DNA from: an uncultured Ruminococcus sp.
Lineage (GTDB): Bacteria; Bacillota; Clostridia; Oscillospirales; Ruminococcaceae
Direction: 5' to 3'
DNA: 64,000 bases
Assembly: GCA_900541495.1 (NCBI GenBank)
Contig: UQKC01000002.1
Coordinates: 1-64,000, forward strand
Part shown: piece after piece, positions 40,986 through 51,002 of the stretch
How the letters are laid out: every line of letters begins with the position of its first letter
How positions within the stretch are numbered: position 1 is the stretch's first letter
Notes under the pieces: generated by a model
Databases searched by the model: none
What the model saw: only the letters and a program-made list of their open reading frames with translations
What the model was told of the DNA's origin: nothing
Position numbers and translations under genes: made by a program

Positions 40986-41555
40986 TCATTCCCCCTTTAT
41001 CCGTGCTTCAAACTTGCGGAGCGCATCTGCACGGTGGCTTACCTTGTCCTTTTCCTCTGCGGAAATTTCCGCAAACGAGCGGTCGCCGTACATAAATATC
41101 GGATCATAGCCAAAGCCGTTCGTGCCGCGCTTTTCGTAGCCGATCCTGCCCTCGCAGGTTCCCTTTACGGTGAAGCTTTCACCGTTTTCGTCGATGTAGC
41201 ATACAGCGCAGACGAATCTTGCCGTGCGCTTTTCATCGGGAACGCCCTCCATTTTGGAAAGAACCTTTGCACAGCGTTTGCCCTCCTCGGCATAACGTGC
41301 GGAGTAAATTCCCGGTTCGCCGCCGAGTGCGTCAACTTCCAGTCCGCTGTCGTCTGCGATAACGGGAAGATGAGTTATATCGTAAGCTGCTTTTGCCTTT
41401 ATATAAGCGTTTTCCTCGAAAGTTGTTCCCGTTTCCTCCGCTTCGATATCTGCACCCGCTTCGGACTGGGTGATGACCTCATATCCGAGCGGTTCGAGTA
41501 TCTCGCGGAACTCACGGAGCTTGTTTTTGTTGTTCGATGCAAGTATTATTTTCAT
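40986..41555 (-). CDS. rdgB: XTP/dITP diphosphatase (RdgB/HAM1)
   Basis: 189 residues. ASNNKNKLREFREIL at the N-terminus, IADDSGLEVDALGGEPGIYS around residues 67-86, and NGFGYDPIF followed by SHRADAL at the C-terminus are diagnostic. It removes non-canonical purine triphosphates. The ATG overlaps the ftsY stop (TAATG), indicating coupling. Confidence 0.95.
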   Translation of the reverse strand: MKIILASNNKNKLREFREILEPLGYEVITQSEAGADIEAEETGTTFEENAYIKAKAAYDITHLPVIADDSGLEVDALGGEPGIYSARYAEEGKRCAKVLSKMEGVPDEKRTARFVCAVCYIDENGESFTVKGTCEGRIGYEKRGTNGFGYDPIFMYGDRSFAEISAEEKDKVSHRADALRKFEARIKGE

Positions 41556-42946
41556 TATTCTTTATCCTCGCTGTCTTTTTTCTTTTTGCCGAATGTGATC
41601 TCCTTGAAAAGGAAGCCGAACTTGCCGTCTTTAAGGCTCTTCTTCTGCTCGGGGGCTTCCTCGGCAGGCTCTTCACTTTCGGAAGCTTCTTCAGTTTCAT
41701 TTTCGGATTCATCGGAAGAATCATCGATTATTTCTTCATCGTCCGCTTCGGCTGTTTCTTCGGGTTCTTCAACAGCTTCGGACGCTTCGTTCTCCTCTGC
41801 TTCTTCGGTGTTTTTCTCAGCTGCTTCTTCAAGTTCTTCCGCAACATCGTCAGCGTTTATCTCGTCGGAGATATCCTCGGAAAGAACGGGGGCATTCTCG
41901 GATTCTTCCGCGGTTTCGGTAGCTTCGGTATTTTCAGCCGTTTCAGTTACTTCCGAATTCTCAGCGGTTTCCGCATCTTCGTTTTCTTCCGATGTTTCTT
42001 CATCGGTCAGACGTTCATAGTTATAGTCGAAGTCAGTCTCATTATCAAACAGAGCCTCGGCGAAGTCGTGAGCGTTGAACTCCTGCAGGTCGTCAAGCTT
42101 TTCACCAACGCCGACAAGCTTTACGGGAATACCGAGTTCGTTGTGTATCGAAATGATAATGCCGCCCTTTGCAGTTCCGTCAAGCTTTGTGAGGACGATG
42201 CCCGTAATATCGGCAACTTCGCTGAAAAGCTTTGCCTGATTTACGGCGTTCTGTCCCGTTGTTGCATCAAGGACAAGAAGCGTTTCGAGCGAACAGCCCT
42301 CGCCCTGCTCGTGAATGATACGGCTGATCTTTTTCAGCTCGTCCATAAGATTTTTCTTGTTGTGAAGTCTGCCTGCGGTGTCACAGATAAGAACGTCAGT
42401 ACCTCTTGCTTTTGCGGCTGTAACAGCGTCAAAAACTACTGCGGCAGGGTCAGAACCCTCGGCGTGTTTTACGATGTCAACTCCTGCGCGCTCCGTCCAT
42501 ATCTGTAACTGCTCGATAGCGGCGGCACGGAATGTATCTGCCGCGGCAACGAGGACTTTTTTGCCCTCGTTCTTATACTTTGCTGCAAGCTTTCCTATAG
42601 TTGTGGTCTTGCCTGCGCCGTTTACGCCGATAACGAGAATGACGGACGGCGTTGTGGAGGTGTCTATCTTCTTATCCTCGCCGAGCATTTCTTCGATGAT
42701 ATTTTTAAGCTCCGCTCTGGTTTCATCGGGAGTGGTGAGCTTCTTTGCCTTTACCGATGCGCGAAGCTTTTCAACTATCGAAAGCGAAGTTTCAACGCCG
42801 ATATCGCAGGTGATGAGGACTTCTTCAAGCTCATCGAAAAAGTCATCGTCAAGCTGCTTGTGCGCGCCGAAAAGTGCGCCGATCTTGCTCATCATCGAGT
42901 CTTTGGTTTTTCTTACGCCCTCGGCGATCTTACTGAAAATGTTCAT
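41555..42946 (-). CDS. ftsY: signal recognition particle receptor FtsY with C-terminal acidic tail
   Basis: 463 residues from the ATG at 42946 (GTGAGG upstream; a TTG two codons earlier is too close). NG domain at about 1-310: P-loop [10 protein letters not shown] (about 110-118), [23 protein letters not shown]. It docks SRP-ribosome complexes at the membrane. Unusually the Glu-rich acidic region that normally precedes the NG domain is at the C-terminus (about 315-435), ending in a basic aromatic patch [15 protein letters not shown]. The N-terminus starts almost directly with the N domain. Confidence 0.95.
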   Translation of the reverse strand: MNIFSKIAEGVRKTKDSMMSKIGALFGAHKQLDDDFFDELEEVLITCDIGVETSLSIVEKLRASVKAKKLTTPDETRAELKNIIEEMLGEDKKIDTSTTPSVILVIGVNGAGKTTTIGKLAAKYKNEGKKVLVAAADTFRAAAIEQLQIWTERAGVDIVKHAEGSDPAAVVFDAVTAAKARGTDVLICDTAGRLHNKKNLMDELKKISRIIHEQGEGCSLETLLVLDATTGQNAVNQAKLFSEVADITGIVLTKLDGTAKGGIIISIHNELGIPVKLVGVGEKLDDLQEFNAHDFAEALFDNETDFDYNYERLTDEETSEENEDAETAENSEVTETAENTEATETAEESENAPVLSEDISDEINADDVAEELEEAAEKNTEEAEENEASEAVEEPEETAEADDEEIIDDSSDESENETEEASESEEPAEEAPEQKKSLKDGKFGFLFKEITFGKKKKDSEDKE

Positions 42947-42973
42947 ATTCAAGACCTCACTTTGATTTGGGTT

Positions 42974-43402
42974 TTATGGGGTTTCGTAACGTGACAGAAC
43001 GGAAATGATATCTTCAAGGTTATTTTCCTGATCGGGGTGTCCCATTCCTGCGACCTTTTTGGCAGCTTGGAAACGCTCCTTTTCTGCCTTTCCGTTGATG
43101 CTGAATACAAAGTTGAAAACACACTGTCCGAAAATATTTTTATGCATTGTAAGCTTTGTCAGCCTGGACAGATCATAGCATACGACACGGTTATCTCCCG
43201 TGAAATATCCGAGCGAACCCGTGCGTATCGTCAGCAGTCTGCCGATATTCGTGACCGCCATATATCCTGGGTGAACCTGATTTCCGACCGTTCCTGCCAA
43301 GAATCCTTTCGGCTTGAAGACACCGTAGACCGCTCCCGTGCAGCTTTCACCGACAGCGAGCATAGCGTCAAAATTCTGCTGTGCGATATTTAAATCAAGC
43401 AT
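42974..43402 (-). CDS. hypothetical protein, possibly PH-like
   Basis: 142 residues. The pattern NQVHPGYMAVTNIGRLLTIR, then alternating strands and a final helix (LEDIISVLSRY) could be a bacterial PH-like domain, but identity is weak. No signal peptide or membrane helix is present. It sits between smc and ftsY with 16- and 27-base gaps, so it is probably co-transcribed. Confidence 0.6.
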   Translation of the reverse strand: MLDLNIAQQNFDAMLAVGESCTGAVYGVFKPKGFLAGTVGNQVHPGYMAVTNIGRLLTIRTGSLGYFTGDNRVVCYDLSRLTKLTMHKNIFGQCVFNFVFSINGKAEKERFQAAKKVAGMGHPDQENNLEDIISVLSRYETP

Positions 43403-43417
43403 TGCTGTCGCCTCCCG

Positions 43418-46400
43418 TCAGTTTGCTTCTATGTTCTGCGGCGGCTGTTCAAGTCGGAGTATCTTTGAGATACCCTTTTCCTGCATAGTTACGCCGTACA
43501 TTACGTCTGCTTCGTCCATTGAGCCACGTCTGTGCGTTACGAGGATAAACTGCGTCGTATCGGTGAATTTGCGGAGATACTGCGCATACTTCGTAACATT
43601 TATGTCATCGAGCGCCGCTTCGATCTCGTCGAGGATACAGAACGGCGCAGGCTTTATTTTAAGTATAGAGAAGTAAATGCATATCGCAACGAATGCCTGC
43701 TCACCACCCGAAAGAAGTGAAAGGTTGTTGATGACCTTTCCCGGAGGTGCGACCTTTATTTCGATGCCCGATTCGAGAACGTCCTCGGGGTCGGTGAGGG
43801 TAAGCTCCGCACGTCCGCCGCCGAAAAGCTCGACAAATATCTGCTTGAAATTTTCGTTTATCTGATTGAAGCTGTCGGAGAACTGTCTGCGCATCGTTTC
43901 GGTGAGTTCTTCAATGAGCTTTTCAAGTTCACGCTTTGAGCTCTCAACGTCATTGAGCTGTCCCGACATAAATTCGTAACGCTCCGATACCTCTTTGTAC
44001 TCTTCGATAGCGGCAACGTTGACATTGCCGAGCGCACGGATCTTCTGCTTTATCTCCGCAAGGTCACGCTGAATGACGAGCAGATTTTCCACGGGCTTTG
44101 CAAGCTTCACCGCCTCGGAAAGATACAGTTCATACTGCTCCGCCATATCTGCAATTATCTTGTCATAAGCGCCCTGAACCGAGGTCTTGCGCTCTTCGAG
44201 CCTTGTCACTTCGCGGCTGAATTTTTCCTTGCTGTCGTTCAGTTCGCGGACCTGCTTGCGCTTTTCGTTCGACTTCTGCTCCATTATGTGGCTTTCGGAG
44301 CGTAACTGTGCGATGCGCTCATTTATTCCTGCGGCTTCGTCCTTTGCGCCCGAAAGCTTTGCATTGAGCGCTTCGATCTCAGCCTGCTTTCCTTCGATAA
44401 AACGGTTCTTTTCGTCGAGTTCGACAACGAGCCTTGCACTGCTGCTGCCTATCTCCTGCGACTGCGCTTCAAGGCGCGCTATCTCGGATTTTATCGCTTC
44501 GATATCCTTTGTTATCTCGGTTTCACGAAGCTTTAATGCTGACATTTTCTCGGAAAGAGCCTCGCGCTTTTCCTGCATCTGTCGGCGCTGTTCTTCATTT
44601 TCGGAAACGCTCTTTTCCTTTTCGGAAATTTCGTTTTCGACCGACTTCAAAGCTTCTTCGGCTGCCTTTACAGCGGCTTCACTCTCGGAAATTCGGTTTT
44701 TGAGCGCATTTTTCGCATCTTCCGAACCCGAAAGCTGTTCTTCGTTCTGCGCTGTCATAACGTCTATTCGTTTTAACTCCGATTCAAAGCGAATTTTATC
44801 TGCCGCAACAACGGAAAGCTCCTCTTTTGCGCCCTCGATGTCGAAACCGAGCTTGTCGGTCTCGCTTTTCAGCTTTTCAGCCGAGGCACGAAGTTCGTTG
44901 AGCTTAGTCTGGAGCGAATTTTTCTCGTTGGTGAGCTTTTCAATGTCGTTCTTTCGTGTGAGAACGCCGCTCGACTTTGAAACCGAACCACCCGTGAATG
45001 AACCGCCTGCGTTGATGACCTGACCGTCAAGCGTTACGATACGGAATTTGTAGCTGTATTTCTTCGCGATGAGCGTTCCGAGGTCGATATCCTCCGCGAT
45101 AACTATTCGTCCGAGAAGCGAGTTGTAAACGCCCTCAAATCTCGGGTCGAACTGCACGAGGTCAACTGCAAGTGCAACAAAGCCGTCGCATCGGTCAAGA
45201 CCGTTTTCGTTAAGGCGGTTTCCCTTGACGGAAGTAAGCGGCAGGAATGTTGCTCGACCTGCTTTGGTTTCCTGCAAAAGTCTGATGCCGCGCTTTGCGA
45301 TGTCTTCATTTTCGACAACGATGTTCTGCAAAGCACCGCCCATTGCGGTTTCAATTGCAACGCTGTACTTCGATTCTACCTTGATAAGCTGTGCGGCAGA
45401 GCCGTAAACTCCGCTCAGCTGTCCCGACTTGGAAGCTTTAAGTATCTGCTTTACCGAGTGCGCAAAGCCCTCCATACTGTTTTCGAGGTCGGCGAGCATA
45501 CGAATTCGCTGGTCTTTGTCACGGATAGAGAAGTTCATCTCTTCGAGCTGTTTTTTCGCCGCTTCAAGCTTCTCTTTTCGTGCGGCATAAAGCTTTGAGA
45601 TACCGCCGATACGGTTATTCAGTTCCTCTGTCTTTTCCTCGATGAGTGCAAGTCCGTCAGTACATTCGCCTTTCTCGCGCTTCAAGTCCTCGAGTGCGGA
45701 GCGAAGCATTTCTTCCCTGCTGTCGGCGGATTCAAGCTGTGCTTTCATATCCTCGGCATTCTGCTTGCCCGTTGAGATTGAAACGCCGTACTCGGACTGC
45801 TTTATATATAACTTGTTGAGTTCGTTCTGTACCTGTGCCGACTTGCTGTCGAAGCTGTCCTTTTCGGACGATGCCTTGGAAAGCTCCTCGCTGACGGTGA
45901 CATAATCTGTACGCGTCTGTTCGAGTTCGGCTTCGGCATTTTTTATTGCGGCAAGCTTTTCTTCGGTAGCCTTGCGGTTTTCTTCGCCCGTATTTTCGGA
46001 AAGTGCCTGCTGCTTTTTTATTTCATCGATATCATCGTTTGCGTGGCGAATCTCGTTCTCGCAAACGGCGATATCGGAATGTATCTGAGTGTTTGCGCGC
46101 TCCGATTCGAGTATGCGGTTTCGCAGCTCCTCGGTGCGGAGAGTGTTTTCCTGCATATTTTCGGAAAGCTGTGTAAGCTCTTCTTCAAGCCTTGAAATAT
46201 CGGCTTCAACGCCGTTATATTCGTTCGTGCTGATAAGGAGCTTGTCGGAAATTTCGTCGAGGTTTTTCTTCAAGTCGTCAAGCTGACGAACCCAGACGGT
46301 AATTTCGAGCGACTTTTTCGTTTCGGAATATTCGATGAATTTTTCCGCCTTTTCCGACTGTATGCGGAGCGGTTCAACTCGGCTCTCGAGTTCACCGATG

Positions 46401-46981
46401 ATATCGCGCAGACGGAGAATGTTTTCCTGCGCAGCGGCAAGCTTTCTCTCGGCTTCGGCTTTTTTATAGCGGAATTTCGATATTCCTGCGGCTTCCTCAA
46501 AAATTTCACGGCGTTCGCCCGACTTTGCGGAAACTATCTCGGCAACGCGTCCCTGACCGATTATCGAATAACCGTCACGTCCAAGACCCGTGTCCATAAA
46601 AAGCTCGCAGATATCTTTCAAACGCACCTGCGCGCCGTTTATCATATATTCGCTTTCACCGCTGCGGTAAAGCTTTCGCGTTACCGAGACCTGCTCGGAC
46701 GGTATCTGCAAAATTCCCCTGTTGTTGATGATGTTGAGCGTTACCGATGCAAAGCCCATAGGCTTGCGGAACTGCGTACCCGAGAAGATAACGTCCTCCA
46801 TTTTTCCGCCTCGGAGCGTCTTTGAGGACTGCTCGCCGAGCACCCAGCGCACAGCATCGCCGATATTCGATTTTCCGCTTCCGTTAGGGCCGACTACCGC
46901 CGTTATTCCCTTGTCAAATGTAAGCTTTATCTTATCGGGAAAGGACTTGAAGCCCTGTAATTCCAATGATTCGAGATACAT
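43418..46981 (-). CDS. smc: chromosome segregation protein SMC
   Basis: 1187 residues, the normal length. Walker A GPNGSGKSNIGDAVRWVLGE at about 32-51, a coiled coil at about 170-500, hinge at about 515-640 with GGSFTGGS-type Gly-rich seam, second coiled coil at about 670-1000, signature LSGGEQAFVAI and Walker B FCILDEIEAALDD. SMC forms condensin with ScpAB and is loaded at parS by ParB. The gene lies between the radical SAM gene and ftsY, the usual order. Confidence 0.96.
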   Translation of the reverse strand: MYLESLELQGFKSFPDKIKLTFDKGITAVVGPNGSGKSNIGDAVRWVLGEQSSKTLRGGKMEDVIFSGTQFRKPMGFASVTLNIINNRGILQIPSEQVSVTRKLYRSGESEYMINGAQVRLKDICELFMDTGLGRDGYSIIGQGRVAEIVSAKSGERREIFEEAAGISKFRYKKAEAERKLAAAQENILRLRDIIGELESRVEPLRIQSEKAEKFIEYSETKKSLEITVWVRQLDDLKKNLDEISDKLLISTNEYNGVEADISRLEEELTQLSENMQENTLRTEELRNRILESERANTQIHSDIAVCENEIRHANDDIDEIKKQQALSENTGEENRKATEEKLAAIKNAEAELEQTRTDYVTVSEELSKASSEKDSFDSKSAQVQNELNKLYIKQSEYGVSISTGKQNAEDMKAQLESADSREEMLRSALEDLKREKGECTDGLALIEEKTEELNNRIGGISKLYAARKEKLEAAKKQLEEMNFSIRDKDQRIRMLADLENSMEGFAHSVKQILKASKSGQLSGVYGSAAQLIKVESKYSVAIETAMGGALQNIVVENEDIAKRGIRLLQETKAGRATFLPLTSVKGNRLNENGLDRCDGFVALAVDLVQFDPRFEGVYNSLLGRIVIAEDIDLGTLIAKKYSYKFRIVTLDGQVINAGGSFTGGSVSKSSGVLTRKNDIEKLTNEKNSLQTKLNELRASAEKLKSETDKLGFDIEGAKEELSVVAADKIRFESELKRIDVMTAQNEEQLSGSEDAKNALKNRISESEAAVKAAEEALKSVENEISEKEKSVSENEEQRRQMQEKREALSEKMSALKLRETEITKDIEAIKSEIARLEAQSQEIGSSSARLVVELDEKNRFIEGKQAEIEALNAKLSGAKDEAAGINERIAQLRSESHIMEQKSNEKRKQVRELNDSKEKFSREVTRLEERKTSVQGAYDKIIADMAEQYELYLSEAVKLAKPVENLLVIQRDLAEIKQKIRALGNVNVAAIEEYKEVSERYEFMSGQLNDVESSKRELEKLIEELTETMRRQFSDSFNQINENFKQIFVELFGGGRAELTLTDPEDVLESGIEIKVAPPGKVINNLSLLSGGEQAFVAICIYFSILKIKPAPFCILDEIEAALDDINVTKYAQYLRKFTDTTQFILVTHRRGSMDEADVMYGVTMQEKGISKILRLEQPPQNIEAN

Positions 46982-46999
46982 TTATATGCTCCGTTTCAT

Positions 47000-48001
47000 C
47001 TAAATTTTGTCTGCTTTTTCCACGCGGATATCAAAAAGCTTTTCTATGCTTTTATCCGCAGTTATCTTTATATCAAAACCTTGCTTTTTAAAATATTCCG
47101 TGTTGCATTTTTTCTGTCCGACAGCCATGCTGACAGCTTTCGGCGAAACAAAAACTTCGTATCTGCCCTTTTCGCCGAGCTGATTTTCAATAGCTTTGCG
47201 AAAGCGTATGCCAAGGCAAATTTCGCGCATCGCAGGGTGATAATATCCCCCGACAGCCTGACCCTCGACATTCTCCGAAGCGTGAAGTCCGAGCCGTATT
47301 ATCCTTATGCCGCTCTGCTCGAACATCTCCATCAGCTTCGCGCAAAGCTCCGCTTCTTCATCGAACGGAACGGGGGCATATACCCCACTCTGATATAAGT
47401 CGGCAAGCTTAGTTCCGCCAAGTATCACAGTTGGGTATATCCGCACAGTCGCAGGCGAAAGCTTTATCAGTTCCTCCGCGGTGCAGATATCGTCCTCGGG
47501 CGAAGCACCGTAAAGTCCCGTCATCATCTGCAGTCCGAGTTCAAAACCGTACTCTTTTATAAGCTTTGAAGCGTTCCGAACATCATCGGCAGTATGTCCG
47601 CGGTCGTTCATCGCAAGGATATCATCACGCATCGACTGTGCGCCGAGTTCTATCGCAGTGACGTTGTATTTCTTCAGTACATCAAGCACTTCGCAGTCGA
47701 TCTTATCGGGTCGTGTCGATATTCTTATCCCGATAAGGCCGTATTCCTTTATAAAAGGCTGTGCGGCTTCGAGCAGGGAGATCATATATCCCCTTTCGAC
47801 AGCAGTGAAGCTTCCGCCGAAGAAAGCTATTTCCGTTTCGTTCGGTGCTTTCAGCTTCGGGCAGGCTTCTTCGAGAATTTTTGTTACAGCGTCCGCATCG
47901 GGCGGTTCTTCCGTGCTGCTTATCGTGCGCTGATTGCAGAACGAGCAGCAGTTCGGGCAGCCTTTATGCGGAATGAAGATCGAGATATTGCTGTGCGTCA
48001 T
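47000..48001 (-). CDS. radical SAM protein, Elp3-like
   Basis: 333 residues. The cluster ligands CxxxCxxC are Cys15, Cys19 and Cys22 (GCPNCCSFCNQ). GGSFTAVER and a TIM-barrel core with IRISTRPDKID and AIELGAQSM follow, the pattern of Elp3/MiaB-type TIGR01211-like proteins, but no acetyltransferase domain is attached. It is often encoded between rnc and smc in Clostridia. Substrate unknown. The ATG overlaps the rnc stop by 4 bases. Confidence 0.85.
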   Translation of the reverse strand: MTHSNISIFIPHKGCPNCCSFCNQRTISSTEEPPDADAVTKILEEACPKLKAPNETEIAFFGGSFTAVERGYMISLLEAAQPFIKEYGLIGIRISTRPDKIDCEVLDVLKKYNVTAIELGAQSMRDDILAMNDRGHTADDVRNASKLIKEYGFELGLQMMTGLYGASPEDDICTAEELIKLSPATVRIYPTVILGGTKLADLYQSGVYAPVPFDEEAELCAKLMEMFEQSGIRIIRLGLHASENVEGQAVGGYYHPAMREICLGIRFRKAIENQLGEKGRYEVFVSPKAVSMAVGQKKCNTEYFKKQGFDIKITADKSIEKLFDIRVEKADKI

Positions 48002-48684
48002 ACCTTGTAGCCCATAAGTTCGAGAGCTTCTTTCGCAGCCATCTGTTCAGCCTGCTTTTTGCTGTGACCCTCGCCCGTTCCGATGACGTTTGAGTTGAGC
48101 ATTACCTGAATAACGAACACACGGTTGTGATCAGGACCCGTCTGCGATTTGAGATAGTATTCGACCTTTTCCTCGCGGTTGCGCTGGATAACTTCCTGTA
48201 AAATGGTCTTGTAGTCACCGTTGGAACGGTTTCTGTACTTGTCGATATCTTCGGGCATAAAGCCGAGGACATACTTTCTCGCCTCATCAAGACCGCCGTC
48301 AAGGAAAACTGCCGCAATGACAGCCTCGAACGCGTCGGAAACGATAGACGGGCGTTCTCTGCCGCCGCTGTTTTCCTCGCCCTTGCCGAGAAGAATATGC
48401 TGACCGAGGTCTATCTTCTTCGAGAATTCAAAGAGCGCGGTCTCGCAGACGAGCGATGCTCTTATCTTCGTAAGATCGCCCTCGGGGAGATGCTTGAAGT
48501 GCTTGAAAAGATACTCCGAAACGACTATCGAAAGCACACTGTCGCCGAGAAATTCAAGGCGCTCATTTGAGTTGCGCGAGTTCTTGAATTCGTTTGCGTA
48601 GCTTGAATGGGAAAGTGCTTCGTGAAGAAGCTCCTTGTCCTTGAATGTATATCCTATCTTTTTTTCAAACTCTGAAAAATCCAT
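47998..48684 (-). CDS. rnc: ribonuclease III
   Basis: 228 residues from the ATG at 48684 (AAAGGGA upstream). The endonuclease domain has the signature NERLEFLGDSVLS at about 40-52, and the second acidic cluster SDAFEAVIAAVFLDGG is at about 115-130. The double-stranded RNA-binding domain covers about 155-225, ending KQAEQMAAKEALELM. It processes rRNA and structured mRNAs. The usual neighbour acpP is absent; a palindromic repeat lies upstream instead. Confidence 0.95.
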   Translation of the reverse strand: MDFSEFEKKIGYTFKDKELLHEALSHSSYANEFKNSRNSNERLEFLGDSVLSIVVSEYLFKHFKHLPEGDLTKIRASLVCETALFEFSKKIDLGQHILLGKGEENSGGRERPSIVSDAFEAVIAAVFLDGGLDEARKYVLGFMPEDIDKYRNRSNGDYKTILQEVIQRNREEKVEYYLKSQTGPDHNRVFVIQVMLNSNVIGTGEGHSKKQAEQMAAKEALELMGYKV

Positions 48685-48745
48685 TTTTGTGTATCCCTTT
48701 CCGATCGGACTTAACATAAAAGTCCGACCTTTAGTTTGAAAATAA

Positions 48746-48925
48746 ATATGGTCGCATCTAAAAACCATAGTGTCTCAGATGCGCAGTCAGATTTTCCGTC
48801 AGATTGTATAGAAATTTCGCAGGCATACTGCCGTACGTCAAGAAATTTATGTGCAAGATGACGTAAAATCTGCAAGCAGATGAGGTGCTAAGGCTTTAGC
48901 CGGTGGTTTTTAGAGGTGACCATAT
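48746..48925. repeat. 180-bp imperfect palindrome with terminal inverted repeats
   Basis: It begins ATATGGTC and ends GACCATAT. Inside, CTAAAAACCA pairs with TGGTTTTTAG and CAGATTTT-CGTCA with TGACG-AAAATCTG. No ORF is present. Lying between plsX and rnc, it looks like a small mobile repeat. Confidence 0.65.
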
Positions 48926-48932
48926 GTAAAAC

Positions 48933-49940
48933 TTATTCAGCCGAATCTGTTTTCAGCTTTTCTATCGAGCGTGAGATTTCGCCGATAACGTCACCCTCAA
49001 CGCAGTTCTTCGCCTGACGGATAGCGTTGTAAAAAGCGTTCGCGTCCGAGCTGCCGTGAGCCTTTATAACGGGCTTTGAAATACCCATAAGAACAGCACC
49101 GCCGACTTCGGAATAGTCCATTTTTTTGCGGAATGCTGCAACCTGCTTTTTCATAAGCAGATATGCTATCTTTGAGCCAAGGCTGCTCATAAACATACCC
49201 TTGAGTGTGTGCGCAAAGTATGAACCCATACCCTCGTAAAGCTTCAGCGCAACATTGCCCGTGAATCCGTCCGAAACAGCGACCTGACAAACGCCGAGCG
49301 GAATATCACGCGCTTCGAGATTTCCGCAGAAATTTATCGGCGCTTTTTTGAGCATCGCATAAGCTTCCTTGTCCATTTCTCTGCCCTTTGTGTCCTCTGC
49401 GCCTACGTTGATAAGACCGACTTTCGGTGACTTCACGCCGAGAACTTTTTCCATATAGCAGCTGCCCATAATGCCGAACTGAACGAGCGCTTCGGGACGG
49501 CACTCAACATTCGCGCCTGCATCAATGAGCATAATATAGCCATTGTCGGCAGGCATTATCGGAGCAAGTGCGGCTCTCTTTATGCCTTTAAGACGCTTTG
49601 CGATGAACGTTGCGCCGACTACGAGCGCACCCGTGCTGCCGGCGGAAACGAAAGCGTCACCCTCGCCGTCTGCGAGCGCTTTAAGTCCGACAGCCATTGA
49701 ACAGCCTGCGTGTTCCTTTAAAATAGAAGTAGGCTCTTCGTGAATGTCGATGACCTCTTCCGTGTGCTTTATCGAAATTCGGTCGAGCGAAATATTGTTT
49801 GCGGCGGCAAAGCTTTTTATCTTGATTTCATCACCCGTGAGGACAATGTCAACACCGAGCTTTTCAACAGCCATCGCCGCGCCCTTGATGACCTCGTCCG
49901 GTGAGTTATCTCCGCCGAATGCGTCAACGATTATCTTCAT
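48933..49940 (-). CDS. plsX: phosphate acyltransferase PlsX
   Basis: 335 residues. MKIIVDAFGGDNSPDEVIKG is the characteristic start. Further conserved parts are GALVVGATFIAKRLKGIKRAALAP, LIDAGANVECRPE and VSDGFTGNVALKLYEG. It converts acyl-ACP to acyl phosphate, the donor for PlsY; acyl phosphate also comes from FakAB, whose kinase is at 16784. AAGAGGAG before the ATG marks the start, and the gene overlaps the upstream one by 17 bases. Confidence 0.96.
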   Translation of the reverse strand: MKIIVDAFGGDNSPDEVIKGAAMAVEKLGVDIVLTGDEIKIKSFAAANNISLDRISIKHTEEVIDIHEEPTSILKEHAGCSMAVGLKALADGEGDAFVSAGSTGALVVGATFIAKRLKGIKRAALAPIMPADNGYIMLIDAGANVECRPEALVQFGIMGSCYMEKVLGVKSPKVGLINVGAEDTKGREMDKEAYAMLKKAPINFCGNLEARDIPLGVCQVAVSDGFTGNVALKLYEGMGSYFAHTLKGMFMSSLGSKIAYLLMKKQVAAFRKKMDYSEVGGAVLMGISKPVIKAHGSSDANAFYNAIRQAKNCVEGDVIGEISRSIEKLKTDSAE

Positions 49941-50433
49941 TGTTTTTTCTCCTCTTGATCTTCTCGTTTAAAAATTTGGTGAATCCGATATCTGTCTTTT
50001 CGCTTTTCGGAATAACATACTCCGTGCCGTTTTCCGTCCTGATGATGAAGTGACTTTTTGTGTCACGGTAGCTTTCCAGCTTTTCATACGGAAAATAAGC
50101 CGCAAAGCTTTCTTCGCATACAAGAAAACCGTCCGTGTAAAACTCATAGAGCCGTGTTTTTTCACCATTTTCGGAAAACGCCTTTTCAGCCGAGCGTTTT
50201 ATTCCCGAAAGCGAAAATATTCCCGACAAAAATGCAAGTCCCGATATTATCGTGATAAGAAAATATCCTGCAACTGCCGAAAGAACCGCTATAACGAACG
50301 AAATTACAGTTACCACAGTTTCAAGCCGAGCTGCCGACTTTTTTTCACATAAAATCTCGTCAAGTCCATACTCCGTTTCAAGGCTGTAGACCGCAGGTGC
50401 GGCACTTTTGAGCTTTATTTCAACTTTTCCCAT
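49924..50433 (-). CDS. membrane protein with YcxB-like domain
   Basis: 169 residues. Two membrane helices at about 37-80 are followed by a soluble part with LYEFYTDGFLV, then FPYEKLESYRDTKSHFIIRT, the pattern of the YcxB-like C-terminal domain. Function is unknown. AAGGAGG before the ATG marks the start. It and the next upstream gene (50445) share this layout and are probably paralogous. Confidence 0.7.
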   Translation of the reverse strand: MGKVEIKLKSAAPAVYSLETEYGLDEILCEKKSAARLETVVTVISFVIAVLSAVAGYFLITIISGLAFLSGIFSLSGIKRSAEKAFSENGEKTRLYEFYTDGFLVCEESFAAYFPYEKLESYRDTKSHFIIRTENGTEYVIPKSEKTDIGFTKFLNEKIKRRKNNEDNR

Positions 50434-50444
50434 AAGCCGCCTCC

Positions 50445-51002
50445 TTATATGGTCTTGACGGTGAATTTTCCGCCGAGCTTGTTTTCCATTACCGCGCGCA
50501 GGAGCTTTTTCTGTTCATCGGAAAGCTCCCCTTTCGGGATAAGATAGGTCTTTCCGTCGTCGCGGAACAGCATAACTTCGAGCGTGTTCTCAACGCCCCT
50601 CACGATGCGTTCATAGCTTTCATTAACGCCCTCATATTCGCTTGCAAAGGTGAAATGGTGGCGGTAAAAATTATATGTGCAGTTTTCGCTGCCGTTGGGA
50701 GCTTTTCTAACTGAGTTGCTGACCTTTCGTGCATTCAGAAACATTTCAAGCGCGATAAGAAGTGCAAATACAACATACGAAATCGCAAGCATCGGCTGAC
50801 CTGCCGCAATTGCAACAAGAACTATCTGCAAAACGATAAGAACGGCAAGTATCGCGCCTATCACCGCAAAAATATAAGCTCCGCCGCTTTTGAAAAGCAT
50901 CGTCTGTTCAAGCTGCTTGAAGTCCTTTTCGCCGCATTTCACTGTGAAGCCGACGAGCGGTTCTTTGCCCTTATCGTCGGGGAAATCAAAGGAAACATTC
51001 AT
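50445..51002 (-). CDS. membrane protein with YcxB-like domain
   Basis: 185 residues. Helices at about 46-70 and 74-95, then a YcxB-like region (NFYRHHFTFASEYEGVNESY, MLFRDDGKTYLIPKGELS). The ATG overlaps the trmFO stop (ATGA) with TGGAGGA upstream. Eleven bases separate it from the similar gene at 49924, suggesting tandem duplication and divergence. Confidence 0.7.
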   Translation of the reverse strand: MNVSFDFPDDKGKEPLVGFTVKCGEKDFKQLEQTMLFKSGGAYIFAVIGAILAVLIVLQIVLVAIAAGQPMLAISYVVFALLIALEMFLNARKVSNSVRKAPNGSENCTYNFYRHHFTFASEYEGVNESYERIVRGVENTLEVMLFRDDGKTYLIPKGELSDEQKKLLRAVMENKLGGKFTVKTI

